Positions 1 to 8,422 of a stretch of DNA of 16,633 nt are shown piece after piece; the stretch's first letter is position 1, and every line of letters starts with the position of its first letter. The notes beneath the pieces were generated by a model. That model was given only the letters and a program-made list of their open reading frames with translations, was not told the origin of the DNA and made no database searches. The position numbers and the translations under genes were made by a program. This DNA is from DAONFI01 sp035403485 (GTDB lineage: Bacteria; Planctomycetota; Phycisphaerae; SM23-33), in contig CAZIAZ010000053.1 of the NCBI GenBank assembly GCA_964536835.1, positions 1 through 16,633 of the forward strand, given 5' to 3'.

Positions 1-2
1 CA

Positions 3-491
3 TACATAGGTTCGTTAGTATTGTCGTACCCTCTTGGGATATTGGTGGATAAATTTCATCCGTTGCGTATGAGCCTGATAGCTTTGTTTCTGCACATAGT
101 TGTAACATTGTGCGGGTTATTCGTTGCGGTAAATCCTGTGGGTTTTGCAGTTATCTTTACGATTCAGGGCATGTTTGCAGGCACGTACTTTACGTGCGTT
201 TCCGGTTTGGGGCCGATGATTCTTCCGAAGTCCAGATTTACGCAGATGTCATCCGCCGGTGGTATGGTAGGCAGCATATTTATGATAATTTTTGCAGCAG
301 TTTTCGGCAAATTTCTGGATATGACAGGTCAGCAGTATCAATATACGTTTGGCGTCGGCTGTCTGTTTACCATATTGGCACTTATTGCCGGGGTACTTCT
401 TTATCGCGGGTTTGTTTCGTATGGCGGCTTCAAGGGTTATGTTCCGCCGGAGCCGGCCACCATATCTGCCGCCGAAACACCTTCGGCATAG
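3..491 (+). CDS. MFS transporter, C-terminal part (5' end outside window)
   Basis: This is the last ~162 residues of a polytopic membrane transporter, probably a major facilitator superfamily sugar or glycoside carrier. The reading frame is open to the left edge (Y-I-G-S-L-V-L before the first possible TTG at 21), so the gene starts outside the window and the TTG is not its real start. The visible part holds a glycine/aspartate loop of MFS type (PLGILVDKFHP) followed by four hydrophobic segments, around nt 80-140, 140-220, 255-320 and 345-410, then a hydrophilic Pro/Ala/Thr-rich tail. That fits the C-terminal half of a 12-helix carrier. It lies 76 nt upstream of a Gfo/Idh oxidoreductase on the same strand and is probably the importer of this operon. 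The substrate is not readable. Another 12-TM carrier family cannot be fully excluded from a fragment. Confidence 0.75.
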   Translation, partial: YIGSLVLSYPLGILVDKFHPLRMSLIALFLHIVVTLCGLFVAVNPVGFAVIFTIQGMFAGTYFTCVSGLGPMILPKSRFTQMSSAGGMVGSIFMIIFAAVFGKFLDMTGQQYQYTFGVGCLFTILALIAGVLLYRGFVSYGGFKGYVPPEPATISAAETPSA

Positions 492-520
492 GTGGGGTGT
501 GGTTAAAGCCCAAAAGTCAC

Positions 521-551
521 TTTTAAAACGTTGATATATGAAACGTTAAAA
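521..551. promoter_or_regulatory. AACGTT repeat pair, possible operator
   Basis: Two copies of the self-complementary hexamer AACGTT lie at 527-532 and 542-547, 15 nt apart start to start. Their flanks TTTTAA and TAAAA make the whole block an imperfect inverted repeat. It sits between the transporter stop and the Gfo/Idh start, just upstream of that gene's ribosome binding site. It could bind a regulator or be a weak mRNA hairpin. No T-tract follows, so it is not an obvious terminator. The assignment rests on pattern only. Confidence 0.3.
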
Positions 552-567
552 TTGGAAGGAATACAAA

Positions 568-1542
568 ATGTCTAAGTTGAAACTTGTAGTTATTGGTGCC
601 GGCGGGCATTCATCCCTCAGTCATGGCCCGTCGTTATGCGAATGGAAGAAAAGATATGGGGATGCGATTGAATTAAGCGCTGTTTGCGATTTGGATATTG
701 ACAAGGCAAAATCATATGCCGGCCGATTCGGCTTTGAGCGTTATTATGGCGGTATTGACGAAATGCTAGCCAAAGAAACGCCTGATGGCATAGTAGCTGT
801 GACGCCAGTGAACGGAACGGTTAAAATCATATCCGACCTTCTGCCGCTGGGCATTCCGCTGGTGATAGAAAAACCTGCTGGCCGCAATTCTGAGGAAGCA
901 GGGAAGTTGCTGGAGCTTGTCCGGGCAAGCGGTACGCCTCATATGGTATCGTTTAACCGTCGTTTTACGCCGGCTATTCTGAAGGCTAAGGATTGGCTGA
1001 AAGCCAATGCTGCAAATCGTCCGCCGCGGTTTTTACTGGCCAGGATGCTTCGCAATTGCAGGACCGAGCCGACTTTCGTAAAGGAAACCGGCATTCATCT
1101 TGTGGATTCAGTGCTGCAGTTCATGAGCCGGCCTCTTAAAGTTTCATCCAGCAGGTGCGACTTCGTTTGGAATGGGAAAGTCACTTTTGACGATGGCGCC
1201 ATGGCGCAGTTGGTAATGGCCCCGCAGACTGGAGTAACGGAAGAGTCCTATGAAATCATGGGGCAGGACTACTGCATACAGATAGATACAATGCGTTGCG
1301 GCATTCGCATATTTGACCGCGGCGAAGAGGTTTTGTCGTGGATTGCCGAATCCGGACCTGAGGAATACGAATATCGTGGCGGCGGCTTTTTCGAGACGGA
1401 ATATTTTATAAATAATGTTTGCAAAAAACAGCTTGGTACTCCGAATGTGTATGATGCATATTTGGCGATGCTTGTGGCTGAGGCTATTCATGCGGAAACG
1501 GAAACCAGTTTTGATAAGGTCCTGCCGGCATTGAAAGGCTGA
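568..1542 (+). CDS. Gfo/Idh/MocA family NAD(P)-dependent oxidoreductase
   Basis: A cytoplasmic 324-residue oxidoreductase expected to oxidise or reduce a sugar, inositol or sugar-acid hydroxyl using NAD(P). The N-terminal Rossmann fold shows VVIGAGG (residues 7-13) and an acidic residue after the second strand (CDLD, 40-43). The family signature EKPAG is at 101-105, supplying the conserved Lys-Pro. In the C-terminal domain, GIHLVD (175-180) matches the usual G-x-H-x-x-D active-site segment with H177 and D180. Length is within the family range of 320-400, at the short end. ATG 568 is preceded by GGAAGGAA at good spacing. It lies 76 nt after the transporter and 77 nt before a hydroxyacid dehydrogenase, so co-transcription is likely. 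Substrate specificity in this family is not predictable from motifs. Confidence 0.9.
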   Translation: MSKLKLVVIGAGGHSSLSHGPSLCEWKKRYGDAIELSAVCDLDIDKAKSYAGRFGFERYYGGIDEMLAKETPDGIVAVTPVNGTVKIISDLLPLGIPLVIEKPAGRNSEEAGKLLELVRASGTPHMVSFNRRFTPAILKAKDWLKANAANRPPRFLLARMLRNCRTEPTFVKETGIHLVDSVLQFMSRPLKVSSSRCDFVWNGKVTFDDGAMAQLVMAPQTGVTEESYEIMGQDYCIQIDTMRCGIRIFDRGEEVLSWIAESGPEEYEYRGGGFFETEYFINNVCKKQLGTPNVYDAYLAMLVAEAIHAETETSFDKVLPALKG

Positions 1543-1619
1543 AACAGTTTCTTTATGTATTTTTGATTGAATCTCTCTTTTTGAGCTGTAGTAAATGGTT
1601 ACTTTAAAAAGGTGCAATA

Positions 1620-2603
1620 ATGAAAGCTAAAGGATTGTTTGTTTTAGATAAGCAGGCTTTTGAGGTAATTTATCCGGCATCATTAAAAAGTCAGATAGAA
1701 TCCCTTGTTCAAATAGATTCTCCTGTATTGGATGCGGAACAGGTCAGACAAAATCCTGAAGTTCTGAAAGGTGTCAGATTTATATTCAGCGGATGGGGTT
1801 GTCCATTGCTGGATGCGGCATTTTTGAAGAATGCACCTGATCTTGAAATAGTATTTTATGGCGCAGGTTCGGTCAAAGGTCTGATGACGGATGTTTTTTG
1901 GGATCGAGGCTGCCGTATTACCGCGGCTGCCCCTGCGAATGCAATTCCTGTTGCACAGTACTTGTTATCGCAGATTATATTTTGCCTGAAGTCCGGCTGG
2001 CGTCATGTTCGGAATTTGAGGAATAATCGTGAATGGCGTCATCTGGATGTATTTGGTGTATATGCGGGCAGTACGGTTGGGATTCTGTCGCTTGGAGTCA
2101 TCGGCCGTAAGTTGGTGGAGTATCTCAAGCCATTAGAATTGGATATTGTTGCGTTTGACCCGTATGTCAAGCAGTATGACGGGGTTCGGATGGCGACGCT
2201 GGACGAGGTTTTCAAAAGCTGCGATGTGATAGCCTGTTGTACGCCTAAAATACCTGAAACAATCGGCATGATAAAAGGTTGTCATTTTGAGCAGATGAAG
2301 GAACATGCGTGTTTTATAAACACGGCTAGAGGCGCCATTGTCCGTGAGAATGAAATGCTGGATGTTTTGAGCCGACGAAGTGATATTACGGTCGTTCTGG
2401 ATGTTACGGATCCGGAACCGCCATTACCGGAATCTCCTTTGTGGACGTTGAATAATGTCGTAATGACTCCGCATATAGCCGGATCAATGGCGAGTGAGTG
2501 TAGCCGCATGGGCCGTTATATGCTTGACGAGTTGAAACGACATCTGGCTGGCGAACCGTTAGTTTATGAAGTTACCAAAGAAGCGTTGGCGAAGATGGCC
2601 TAA
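1620..2603 (+). CDS. D-isomer-specific 2-hydroxyacid dehydrogenase
   Basis: A 327-residue cytoplasmic dehydrogenase expected to interconvert a 2-hydroxy acid and a 2-keto acid with NAD(H), or NADP(H) if specificity differs. The nucleotide-binding loop reads GILSLGVIG (154-162), where the first Gly of the usual GxGxxG is Ser157. An Asp follows the next strand (AFD, D180), which usually favours NAD. The three catalytic residues of the family are in place: Arg237 (NTARGAIV), Glu266 (DPEPP) and His285 (TPHIAGS). ATG 1620 has an AAAGGTG ribosome binding site. It lies in line with the Gfo/Idh gene (77 nt gap) and before the glycosidase, suggesting a role in handling the sugar acid made by this operon. 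Whether the substrate is glyoxylate, hydroxypyruvate or a longer aldulosonate cannot be told. Confidence 0.9.
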   Translation: MKAKGLFVLDKQAFEVIYPASLKSQIESLVQIDSPVLDAEQVRQNPEVLKGVRFIFSGWGCPLLDAAFLKNAPDLEIVFYGAGSVKGLMTDVFWDRGCRITAAAPANAIPVAQYLLSQIIFCLKSGWRHVRNLRNNREWRHLDVFGVYAGSTVGILSLGVIGRKLVEYLKPLELDIVAFDPYVKQYDGVRMATLDEVFKSCDVIACCTPKIPETIGMIKGCHFEQMKEHACFINTARGAIVRENEMLDVLSRRSDITVVLDVTDPEPPLPESPLWTLNNVVMTPHIAGSMASECSRMGRYMLDELKRHLAGEPLVYEVTKEALAKMA

Positions 2604-2657
2604 AAAAGCACGCACTCATTGTCCTTCTTGCCGAACTTTTATAGGATAGATTTCAAA

Positions 2658-5156
2658 ATGATACCCAATATTAAGCGGTTGGAAGATTATTCGGTTTTTC
2701 ATGCGGGACGCAGAAAAATAATGCATCCTGTTCTTGCAAAAGAAATTTATTCGCAAACAGCTGTACGGTATATGCGTTTTTTACGCAAAGTAAAGATTGA
2801 TTATCTGGAACTTTCTTCTACACAAGACATATCATTATCAGGCCGCTGGGTGCCGCGCGTACCTACGCATCCTGCTCATATTATTGTTTCTGTTCTGGAC
2901 AGAAAAGTTAACCGTTGGAAAGTAGTAAAAGAGTCTGATTTGCCGCTAAATCCCAAATTTGCGGGCGAAGGCCTTTCGCAAGATATGCCGATTTCAGAAA
3001 TGGAGGAGTTTTTCCGTAAAGCTGTGGAATCGCAGTTGCCATATAAAATTGATTTGGATGGAATAGAATCAGACTGTATTAAAATTGAGTGTGACCGCGA
3101 GCATCATGTTTGGCCTAATCATGGTGAATGCAATGGTGGCCCATATAATGTGCCGTTCGGTATCCTTCAGCCGTTAGTTGCTTTTGGGATTGAGCTTGAG
3201 GAATATATTCTCCCCAAATATCGTACCAAGCTGGAGAAAGGTCAAATTTCCCCATCCGCACCAGAAGGTATGAGGATAAATACAGATAATCCACTTGAAA
3301 TAGTTTTCAGTGGGAAAAAACTTTCGATTGGATTTTCATTAATAAGACCTATGATAATGCATTTTGCGTGGAATTATTGGGGGAGTGACGATATTTCTAA
3401 AAATAAATTGGTTTTTAAGTGTTCTTATGATCAACTTGGCGAGAATGGTCCATCATATATAACGCCAAATGGTAATTTTTGTTCTCAAAACATGACAGGC
3501 CGGGTATCTGTTGAGGGAAACAAAGTATCGTACGAGGGTATAGAAAGTTCTGGAATAACATTAAAAGCTGTCTTTACCGTCGAAGCAGAATCTTTGACGC
3601 TTGAGCTTGAACAGAAAGCTTTGCGAGATACAGCGGTACTGGAAGGTGAAGCATGGCGTTTTCTTTATAACATGAGAACAGGAATAACCGGTGTTGCTGC
3701 TGTGCCTGCTGAAAAGGAGGGTCGAAATGGTTTCGTAAAAATGCCTGCAATGTTGGTAGGTGATGATTCCGGGTGCCTTTCTATCGAATTAAAAGAAGGC
3801 AATGGCATGCTTCATACTGAAAGCTATAGGAAGCTTGAAGCTCGTTCACTTGGATTTGTTCTTGGAAGACAGGATGATTCGGAACGCCCTGTTATTATTC
3901 CTGAGGGGATTTCAAGGGCTATTTATGAAATAAAACCGAGCATTCTTCTGCCGGTTCAATCAGACAAAGAAGGCACTCTTTCTAATGGTTTGAGAAAATG
4001 CTGGTCGGCTGGATTTACCGCTTTTAGACCTGAATTGGGTGGTTTTTCAAATAATTCCATTTCTTCAAACTGCCATGTAAACCAACATGTCGCATTTGAT
4101 TTTGCGGCTTTTACCGCAAAGCCTTCTTGCGGAATAGATCCGATAGAACTTGTTAAGTTTTCCATAGGGAGAGCTTTGATGGACGGAGGTGGTTATGGGT
4201 ATTATCGTTCTCTTTATATGGATTCTGACCCAATTTTGCTTTCAGGAGTTGGAAGAATATTTCAGCTTTGCCGGGACAGAAGATGGCTTGACTATGTTAA
4301 ACCTGGAATAATTGCTGCTGCTAAAAGAATCATAGAAAATTTTGATGAAAAGGAAGGTATGATTCTATGCCGAGCTCTTTCCGGAAATTCAGGTTCATAT
4401 CGGTGGAGTTCAAATGCAATGGATGTGATTGGTTTTGGCCATATTGATGCATATGTAAATGCATGGTCATTTCGGGCACTGAAAAATGCAACTACAATTT
4501 TCAAGATTCTAGGTAATGATTCTCTTTCGCAAACATGTAAAGACTTAGCAAATGCAATTTCGGAAAATTATGCTCATAAACTTATCAATCCTGAAACTGG
4601 ATGGGTTTCGGGATGGAAAAGCCGCGATGGCCAACTTCATGACTTTGGTTTTCTTTGGATAAATGGAGTAGCTTGTGCATTTGGCGTAATGGATGAATCT
4701 GTAATCAGAAAAGTTCTGGGGAATTTGGAAAGAAAACGCCAGGAAATTTTTCCTGAGTCAGGTTATCTTGGATTGCCGTTGAACCTTTTCCCGATAAAAG
4801 AAAGTGATCATTATCTTCCACGAATAAATAAAAATTATTATAGCCTTGCCCCTACGTTTGAAACTTATACGGATGGCGCACTATCCGTATGTTTTATGGG
4901 GTATTATTTGCGTGCATTGTCAACTTACGGATATAGTGAAAGAGCAAAAAAAATTATTGATGATGTTGAGCGGGGTTATGTCCAGGATAAGTTTCATGGG
5001 CCATATGGTACTGGAAAAGAATTCGTTACATGGTCCGGTGCCGATTCAGGCTATGAGGGAACATTTCTGTTGAATTCCGCTCCTCTATATGCCATTGCTA
5101 TCGAGCGAGGATGTCTTAAACCTCTTGACCCTGAATGGTGGATTGATGAGCAATAG
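2658..5156 (+). CDS. Predicted glycoside hydrolase with (alpha/alpha)6 C-terminal domain
   Basis: A protein of 832 residues from ATG 2658. A TTG at 2619 would add 13 residues, but ATG 2658 has an AGGAT element upstream and a normal N-terminus. The first ~430 residues are beta-rich. The last ~400 look like a six-hairpin toroid: repeated helix pairs, an aromatic segment GFGHIDAYVNAW near residue 590, a G-W-x-S-G-W...DGQLHDFGFLWINGVA stretch near 645-675, and a closing helix pair near 738-768. A beta-domain plus alpha toroid is the plan of GH15/63/65/78/94-type enzymes, so a glycosidase or phosphorylase acting on oligosaccharides is likely. I cannot assign a GH family or catalytic acids. No signal peptide or lipobox is visible, so it is probably cytoplasmic. 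It follows the dehydrogenase by 54 nt. Its sequence is visibly more AT-rich than the operon at 12.7-16.5 kb. Confidence 0.7.
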   Translation: MIPNIKRLEDYSVFHAGRRKIMHPVLAKEIYSQTAVRYMRFLRKVKIDYLELSSTQDISLSGRWVPRVPTHPAHIIVSVLDRKVNRWKVVKESDLPLNPKFAGEGLSQDMPISEMEEFFRKAVESQLPYKIDLDGIESDCIKIECDREHHVWPNHGECNGGPYNVPFGILQPLVAFGIELEEYILPKYRTKLEKGQISPSAPEGMRINTDNPLEIVFSGKKLSIGFSLIRPMIMHFAWNYWGSDDISKNKLVFKCSYDQLGENGPSYITPNGNFCSQNMTGRVSVEGNKVSYEGIESSGITLKAVFTVEAESLTLELEQKALRDTAVLEGEAWRFLYNMRTGITGVAAVPAEKEGRNGFVKMPAMLVGDDSGCLSIELKEGNGMLHTESYRKLEARSLGFVLGRQDDSERPVIIPEGISRAIYEIKPSILLPVQSDKEGTLSNGLRKCWSAGFTAFRPELGGFSNNSISSNCHVNQHVAFDFAAFTAKPSCGIDPIELVKFSIGRALMDGGGYGYYRSLYMDSDPILLSGVGRIFQLCRDRRWLDYVKPGIIAAAKRIIENFDEKEGMILCRALSGNSGSYRWSSNAMDVIGFGHIDAYVNAWSFRALKNATTIFKILGNDSLSQTCKDLANAISENYAHKLINPETGWVSGWKSRDGQLHDFGFLWINGVACAFGVMDESVIRKVLGNLERKRQEIFPESGYLGLPLNLFPIKESDHYLPRINKNYYSLAPTFETYTDGALSVCFMGYYLRALSTYGYSERAKKIIDDVERGYVQDKFHGPYGTGKEFVTWSGADSGYEGTFLLNSAPLYAIAIERGCLKPLDPEWWIDEQ

Positions 5157-5251
5157 AGAGATTCTTGAAAATAAAGCAAGATATGGAGAGTGTACGGCTC
5201 TGCCATACGACGGCAGGTTCATCTGAATGTAGTGGAACATCCAGGTGATTT

Positions 5252-6034
5252 TCAGAATTTTCTGAATCTTTGAATTGCGTGTGTCGGGGTAAAATTATAA
5301 TGATTTTTGAACATCGCCGAAAAATGCGAAACATGATGAAACCCAAGATGCATTGCAATTTCTTTGATTCGTAGTGAACTGTTGCCTATCAAATCCATTG
5401 CCTTGGTCATTCTTTTGCGATTTCGATATTCCAATGGCGTCTGGTTGTACTGTTTTTCAAACAGCACTCGCAGGTGGTCCGGGCTATAGCCGCATTTGAT
5501 GCTTAGTTCCTCCAGCGATGAATCAACTTCCGTGTCGTTATCTATCAACCATCGCAGGTGGGCTGCAGCCGTCGCGTAGTACATGTCCGGCCTGCAATCA
5601 AGAAAATATCGCAGAATGTTATATACTCCGACTTCACACCTCAGGATATCAGTGGGCGTACCGGCGTTGAATGCGTCCTTCATCCGAACGAATTCGCCCT
5701 CCCAGCCAGAAACGTGTTCAGGAGCAACCTGAAGCACGCCGGGTAAAACAATATCTTTTCCGTCTGATTTATAGATTACATTCACCGGGTTCTGCTTATC
5801 CGAAAAGAGTTCAATATCCAGCACTACAACCCAATTTTCTCGCTTGTGATTATATTCAAAATCAATTTCCGTATTCGCTGGCAGAAGATGGAACAGCGGT
5901 TTGGCTGGGTCCATGGGCGGAAATATGCGGCTGTGTGAAATCAGCCCTGAAATCGACAATGAAATAATCGTGTACTGATAACAGTGATGAGCTTTTTGGG
6001 CGTTGATATAACGGTTTATATGTATTATTTTCAT
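5252..6034 (-). CDS. AraC/XylS family transcriptional regulator
   Basis: A 260-residue DNA-binding regulator. The N-terminal ~110 residues are a beta-rich, cupin-like sugar-sensing domain (a P-P-x-D-P segment near 39-43, then hydrophobic strands). The C-terminal AraC domain carries two helix-turn-helix units, residues ~173-196 (SLEELSIKCGYSPDHLRVLF) and ~221-245 (RIKEIAMHLGFHHVSHFSAM), ending in the usual F-K-x-x-x-x-x-T-P segment. It runs towards the glycosidase that ends at 5156 and away from the glycosidase that starts at 6280, so it probably controls the 6280 gene and perhaps both blocks, responding to a released sugar. The ATG at 6034 has only a weak AGAG upstream, so the start is less sure than the gene. 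No obvious terminator separates it from the convergent gene. Confidence 0.93.
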   Translation of the reverse strand: MKIIHINRYINAQKAHHCYQYTIISLSISGLISHSRIFPPMDPAKPLFHLLPANTEIDFEYNHKRENWVVVLDIELFSDKQNPVNVIYKSDGKDIVLPGVLQVAPEHVSGWEGEFVRMKDAFNAGTPTDILRCEVGVYNILRYFLDCRPDMYYATAAAHLRWLIDNDTEVDSSLEELSIKCGYSPDHLRVLFEKQYNQTPLEYRNRKRMTKAMDLIGNSSLRIKEIAMHLGFHHVSHFSAMFKNHYNFTPTHAIQRFRKF

Positions 6035-6279
6035 TATCTCTGAAATATATAACAGTTCTAGGTTCTATGATATTTACCTTTTAATTATAGGGTTTATCAT
6101 ATGTAAAGAAATAGTTTTTATCGCTGTTTTTAATAAAATTAAATAATTATGGATATTATCGCAAGCCGTATATGAATTTAACTGCCGCGTTGCTGGGAAA
6201 TTGAGCCTGTTCTCCCACAGCCACAGAATTCAATAGTTGTTCCAAAATAATTATAAAACAGGTTTTATGGAGTTAGAAA
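6035..6279. promoter_or_regulatory. Divergent AT-rich control region between araC-type gene and glycosidase
   Basis: These 245 nt carry no gene. On the - strand a perfect TATAAT lies at 6084-6089, placed to start a ~43 nt leader for the regulator, but no good -35 accompanies it. On the + strand two weak candidates exist: TTGAGC (6201-6206), 17 nt, CAGAAT (6224-6229); and TATAAA at 6252-6257. A tandem GTTCTA pair sits near 6055-6067, and TTATCGC occurs twice (6118-6124, 6156-6162), either of which could be half-sites for the AraC protein. GGAG precedes ATG 6280. Divergent placement suggests operator sites here, but none is certain. Confidence 0.35.
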
Positions 6280-8391
6280 ATGAGTACGATGGAATCTCAG
6301 GGTAAAAGAGACGAAAATGGAAAAAGCCTTTCAGCCAGGGTCTGGCATAAGGACTGTTGGCGCAGATTCATAATTGGGCATCACATTCCCGATTATGACC
6401 AGAAGCAAAGCGTTCCTGGAATGCTTGAGAAAGTTGATCCCAAAAAATTCGTCAGGGAACTCAAGCAGGCCGGCGTCGAGGTTTTCCAGATATACGCAAA
6501 ATGCCACTATGGCAATGCTTATTACAACACAAAGGTCGGCCATAAACACTCGGCTATCGGCGACAGGGATCTTTTCCAGGAATACATTACTGCCTGCCGC
6601 CATGAAGGGATTATTCCGGTTTGCATTTATGAATGGCTGGATCTTCGAGTGAAGCATGATCATCCGGATTGGGATTTGTTTTTCTCGCCATATCGTGAAT
6701 TTTCCAAGAAACAGGTGGAGGAAATTGTTTCAGGGTATGACATTGAAGGCCTCTACATGGATATGGTAGATTTCAATATAGACGAGAGAAACCAACAGCA
6801 ACAGGATGCCTACCGTAAGGAATTCGGAAGAGAGATGCCGACCATCGCCGACTGCGACTCAAAGGAGTGGCGGAACTGCGTGAGATGGGCCTATCGGCAT
6901 CAGAGGGATTTCCTTCAGGAGATTCGCGAAATTGTTGCAAAACTGCGTCCGTCAATGACTGTTGTGCACAATCATCATATTGAGCCGCACATGCCATATT
7001 TTTGGGGCAATGGCATTGAGGAATCCTGCGAAGTGGATGATTTCGCATGGAATGACATGTTTTGCAACCGTGAGGGATATCTGACTGTCGCATCGGGGGC
7101 AAAACTTTTTAAATCCGTCAGCAAACTAACGCCGGAGATTTTGCTTGATAGCACTTTAAATATTTTTTGGCGGAAACAATATGAGGAACCTTTCACGGCA
7201 AAATACAAAAGTGCCTATTTGGCGGAAGCTATGACTCTAATTGGCAATGGTGTGACGTTTCAGTCCGGTATAGGTATGCGTCATGACGGCACATGGAATA
7301 AAACGGCCATGGAAACTATTGGATATGTCAACGACGAGATTGCCAAAGTTCAAGATGTGGTGAAGAATAGCCGCCCACTCAAATATGCCGCCATAGTCTA
7401 CTCGGAACGGACTCGGGATTTCCATGGTGGCGCCGACAAGCTGCGACATGCCAGAAGCTATTATGGAATGTTCTCCATTCTGCAACAGTCACACATTCCA
7501 TTCGACGTTATGCCGGACTTCCAAATCACGGATAAAAATCTCGCAGGGTACAAACTTCTGGTGTTGCCGTCGATTGTCTGCATGAGTGACTCCACTGCGG
7601 AGGCCATCAAGCGTTTTGTTGAAGGAGGTGGAATAGTAGTGGCCACTGACTTGACCTCAATGAAGACCGAAGAAGGAACTGAGCGTAAAAACTTTGCGCT
7701 TGCGGAAATCTTCGGAGTCGAATTTGATTCTGTTTTAGACTATAAAGAGAAGAACGTCTATATCGAACCTGAAACAAAATTTGCCTGCAGGGAAGAGTAT
7801 ATCGCCTTTCAGGGAACATTAGCCCGCATCCGCCCGACGAATGCGGTTACCACCTTATGCCATGCCATATTGCGCCCCAAAGGGCTTTTGTGTGTAGCAA
7901 TAGGTGAGCGGACTGCCTCCCCTTTCGCCGTCAGCAAACGTTCCGGCAAAGGTGAATGCATATACATCGCCGGCGATTTTGGGAGTGCATATGGCGCCTC
8001 GATGCTCTCGGAATATAAGGAGCTTTGCGGAAATATTCTTCGAACCGCCATAAACCACCATCCATTCGTTGTCGAAGCGCCATCCTGCATTGAAGCGATA
8101 TTCTCCGAGAATATCGCCGATAATTCCATCAATGTCTTCCTGATTAACCTGCAGGTTGATATGAAGCGATGTTTCTTCGAGCCAAGAAATGCGGCCGAAC
8201 TGGCTTTTGCCCCAGTTGTTGATGAAATTCTCCCTGTTTATGACGTCAAAATCCACTGTGATATGCGGAATATCGACTCTGTCGTTGACTTGGTAAGCGG
8301 CCAAGCCCTGGAATGGAAAAAAGCGGACGGCAAAATTGAGATAAAGATTCCGAAAGTAGAAGTTTACTGTGCAATAAAAATCAACAAGTAA
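6280..8391 (+). CDS. TIM-barrel glycoside hydrolase with GH42-type trimerisation-like domain
   Basis: A 703-residue predicted glycosidase. Residues ~25-360 look like a (beta/alpha)8 barrel of the GH29/GHL type: GVEVFQIYAKCHYGNAYY near 65-85, then a strand-end acid in GLYMDMVDFN (157-166), where Asp161 occupies the place of the nucleophile in GH29 fucosidase-like barrels. HNHHIEPHMP follows, with Glu235 as an acid candidate. From ~369 (YAAIVYSERTRDFHGG) to ~480 there is a flavodoxin-like, GH42M-like domain with the typical KLLVLPSIV and FVEGGGIVVATD segments. A beta-rich tail closes the protein. No signal peptide is visible, so it is likely cytoplasmic. GGAG sits 8 nt before ATG 6280. The divergent AraC gene next to it is its likely regulator. 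An alpha-L-fucosidase or beta-galactosidase-like activity is possible, and the FucI-like isomerase downstream fits the former. The family assignment is tentative. Confidence 0.75.
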   Translation: MSTMESQGKRDENGKSLSARVWHKDCWRRFIIGHHIPDYDQKQSVPGMLEKVDPKKFVRELKQAGVEVFQIYAKCHYGNAYYNTKVGHKHSAIGDRDLFQEYITACRHEGIIPVCIYEWLDLRVKHDHPDWDLFFSPYREFSKKQVEEIVSGYDIEGLYMDMVDFNIDERNQQQQDAYRKEFGREMPTIADCDSKEWRNCVRWAYRHQRDFLQEIREIVAKLRPSMTVVHNHHIEPHMPYFWGNGIEESCEVDDFAWNDMFCNREGYLTVASGAKLFKSVSKLTPEILLDSTLNIFWRKQYEEPFTAKYKSAYLAEAMTLIGNGVTFQSGIGMRHDGTWNKTAMETIGYVNDEIAKVQDVVKNSRPLKYAAIVYSERTRDFHGGADKLRHARSYYGMFSILQQSHIPFDVMPDFQITDKNLAGYKLLVLPSIVCMSDSTAEAIKRFVEGGGIVVATDLTSMKTEEGTERKNFALAEIFGVEFDSVLDYKEKNVYIEPETKFACREEYIAFQGTLARIRPTNAVTTLCHAILRPKGLLCVAIGERTASPFAVSKRSGKGECIYIAGDFGSAYGASMLSEYKELCGNILRTAINHHPFVVEAPSCIEAIFSENIADNSINVFLINLQVDMKRCFFEPRNAAELAFAPVVDEILPVYDVKIHCDMRNIDSVVDLVSGQALEWKKADGKIEIKIPKVEVYCAIKINK

Positions 8392-8422
8392 TGACTTTCC
8401 AATCCAAGCCTCAGCAGATACG

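Noticed and set aside
1144..1617. 157-codon frame on the - strand opposite the Gfo/Idh gene
   Set aside because: It is a shadow of a well-supported gene with catalytic motifs, and it has no recognisable domain.
2619..2647. TTGTCC, 17 nt, TAGGAT promoter-like pair just before the 832-residue glycosidase
   Set aside because: Only four of six matches in each box, and it would start transcription about 3 nt before the ATG. Co-transcription with the upstream gene is simpler.
5200..5266. Small hairpins (CTGCC/GGCAG at 5200-5216, TTCAGA/TCTGAA at 5251-5266) between the two convergent genes
   Set aside because: Stems of only 5-6 bp and no U-tract after them, so they do not qualify as intrinsic terminators.
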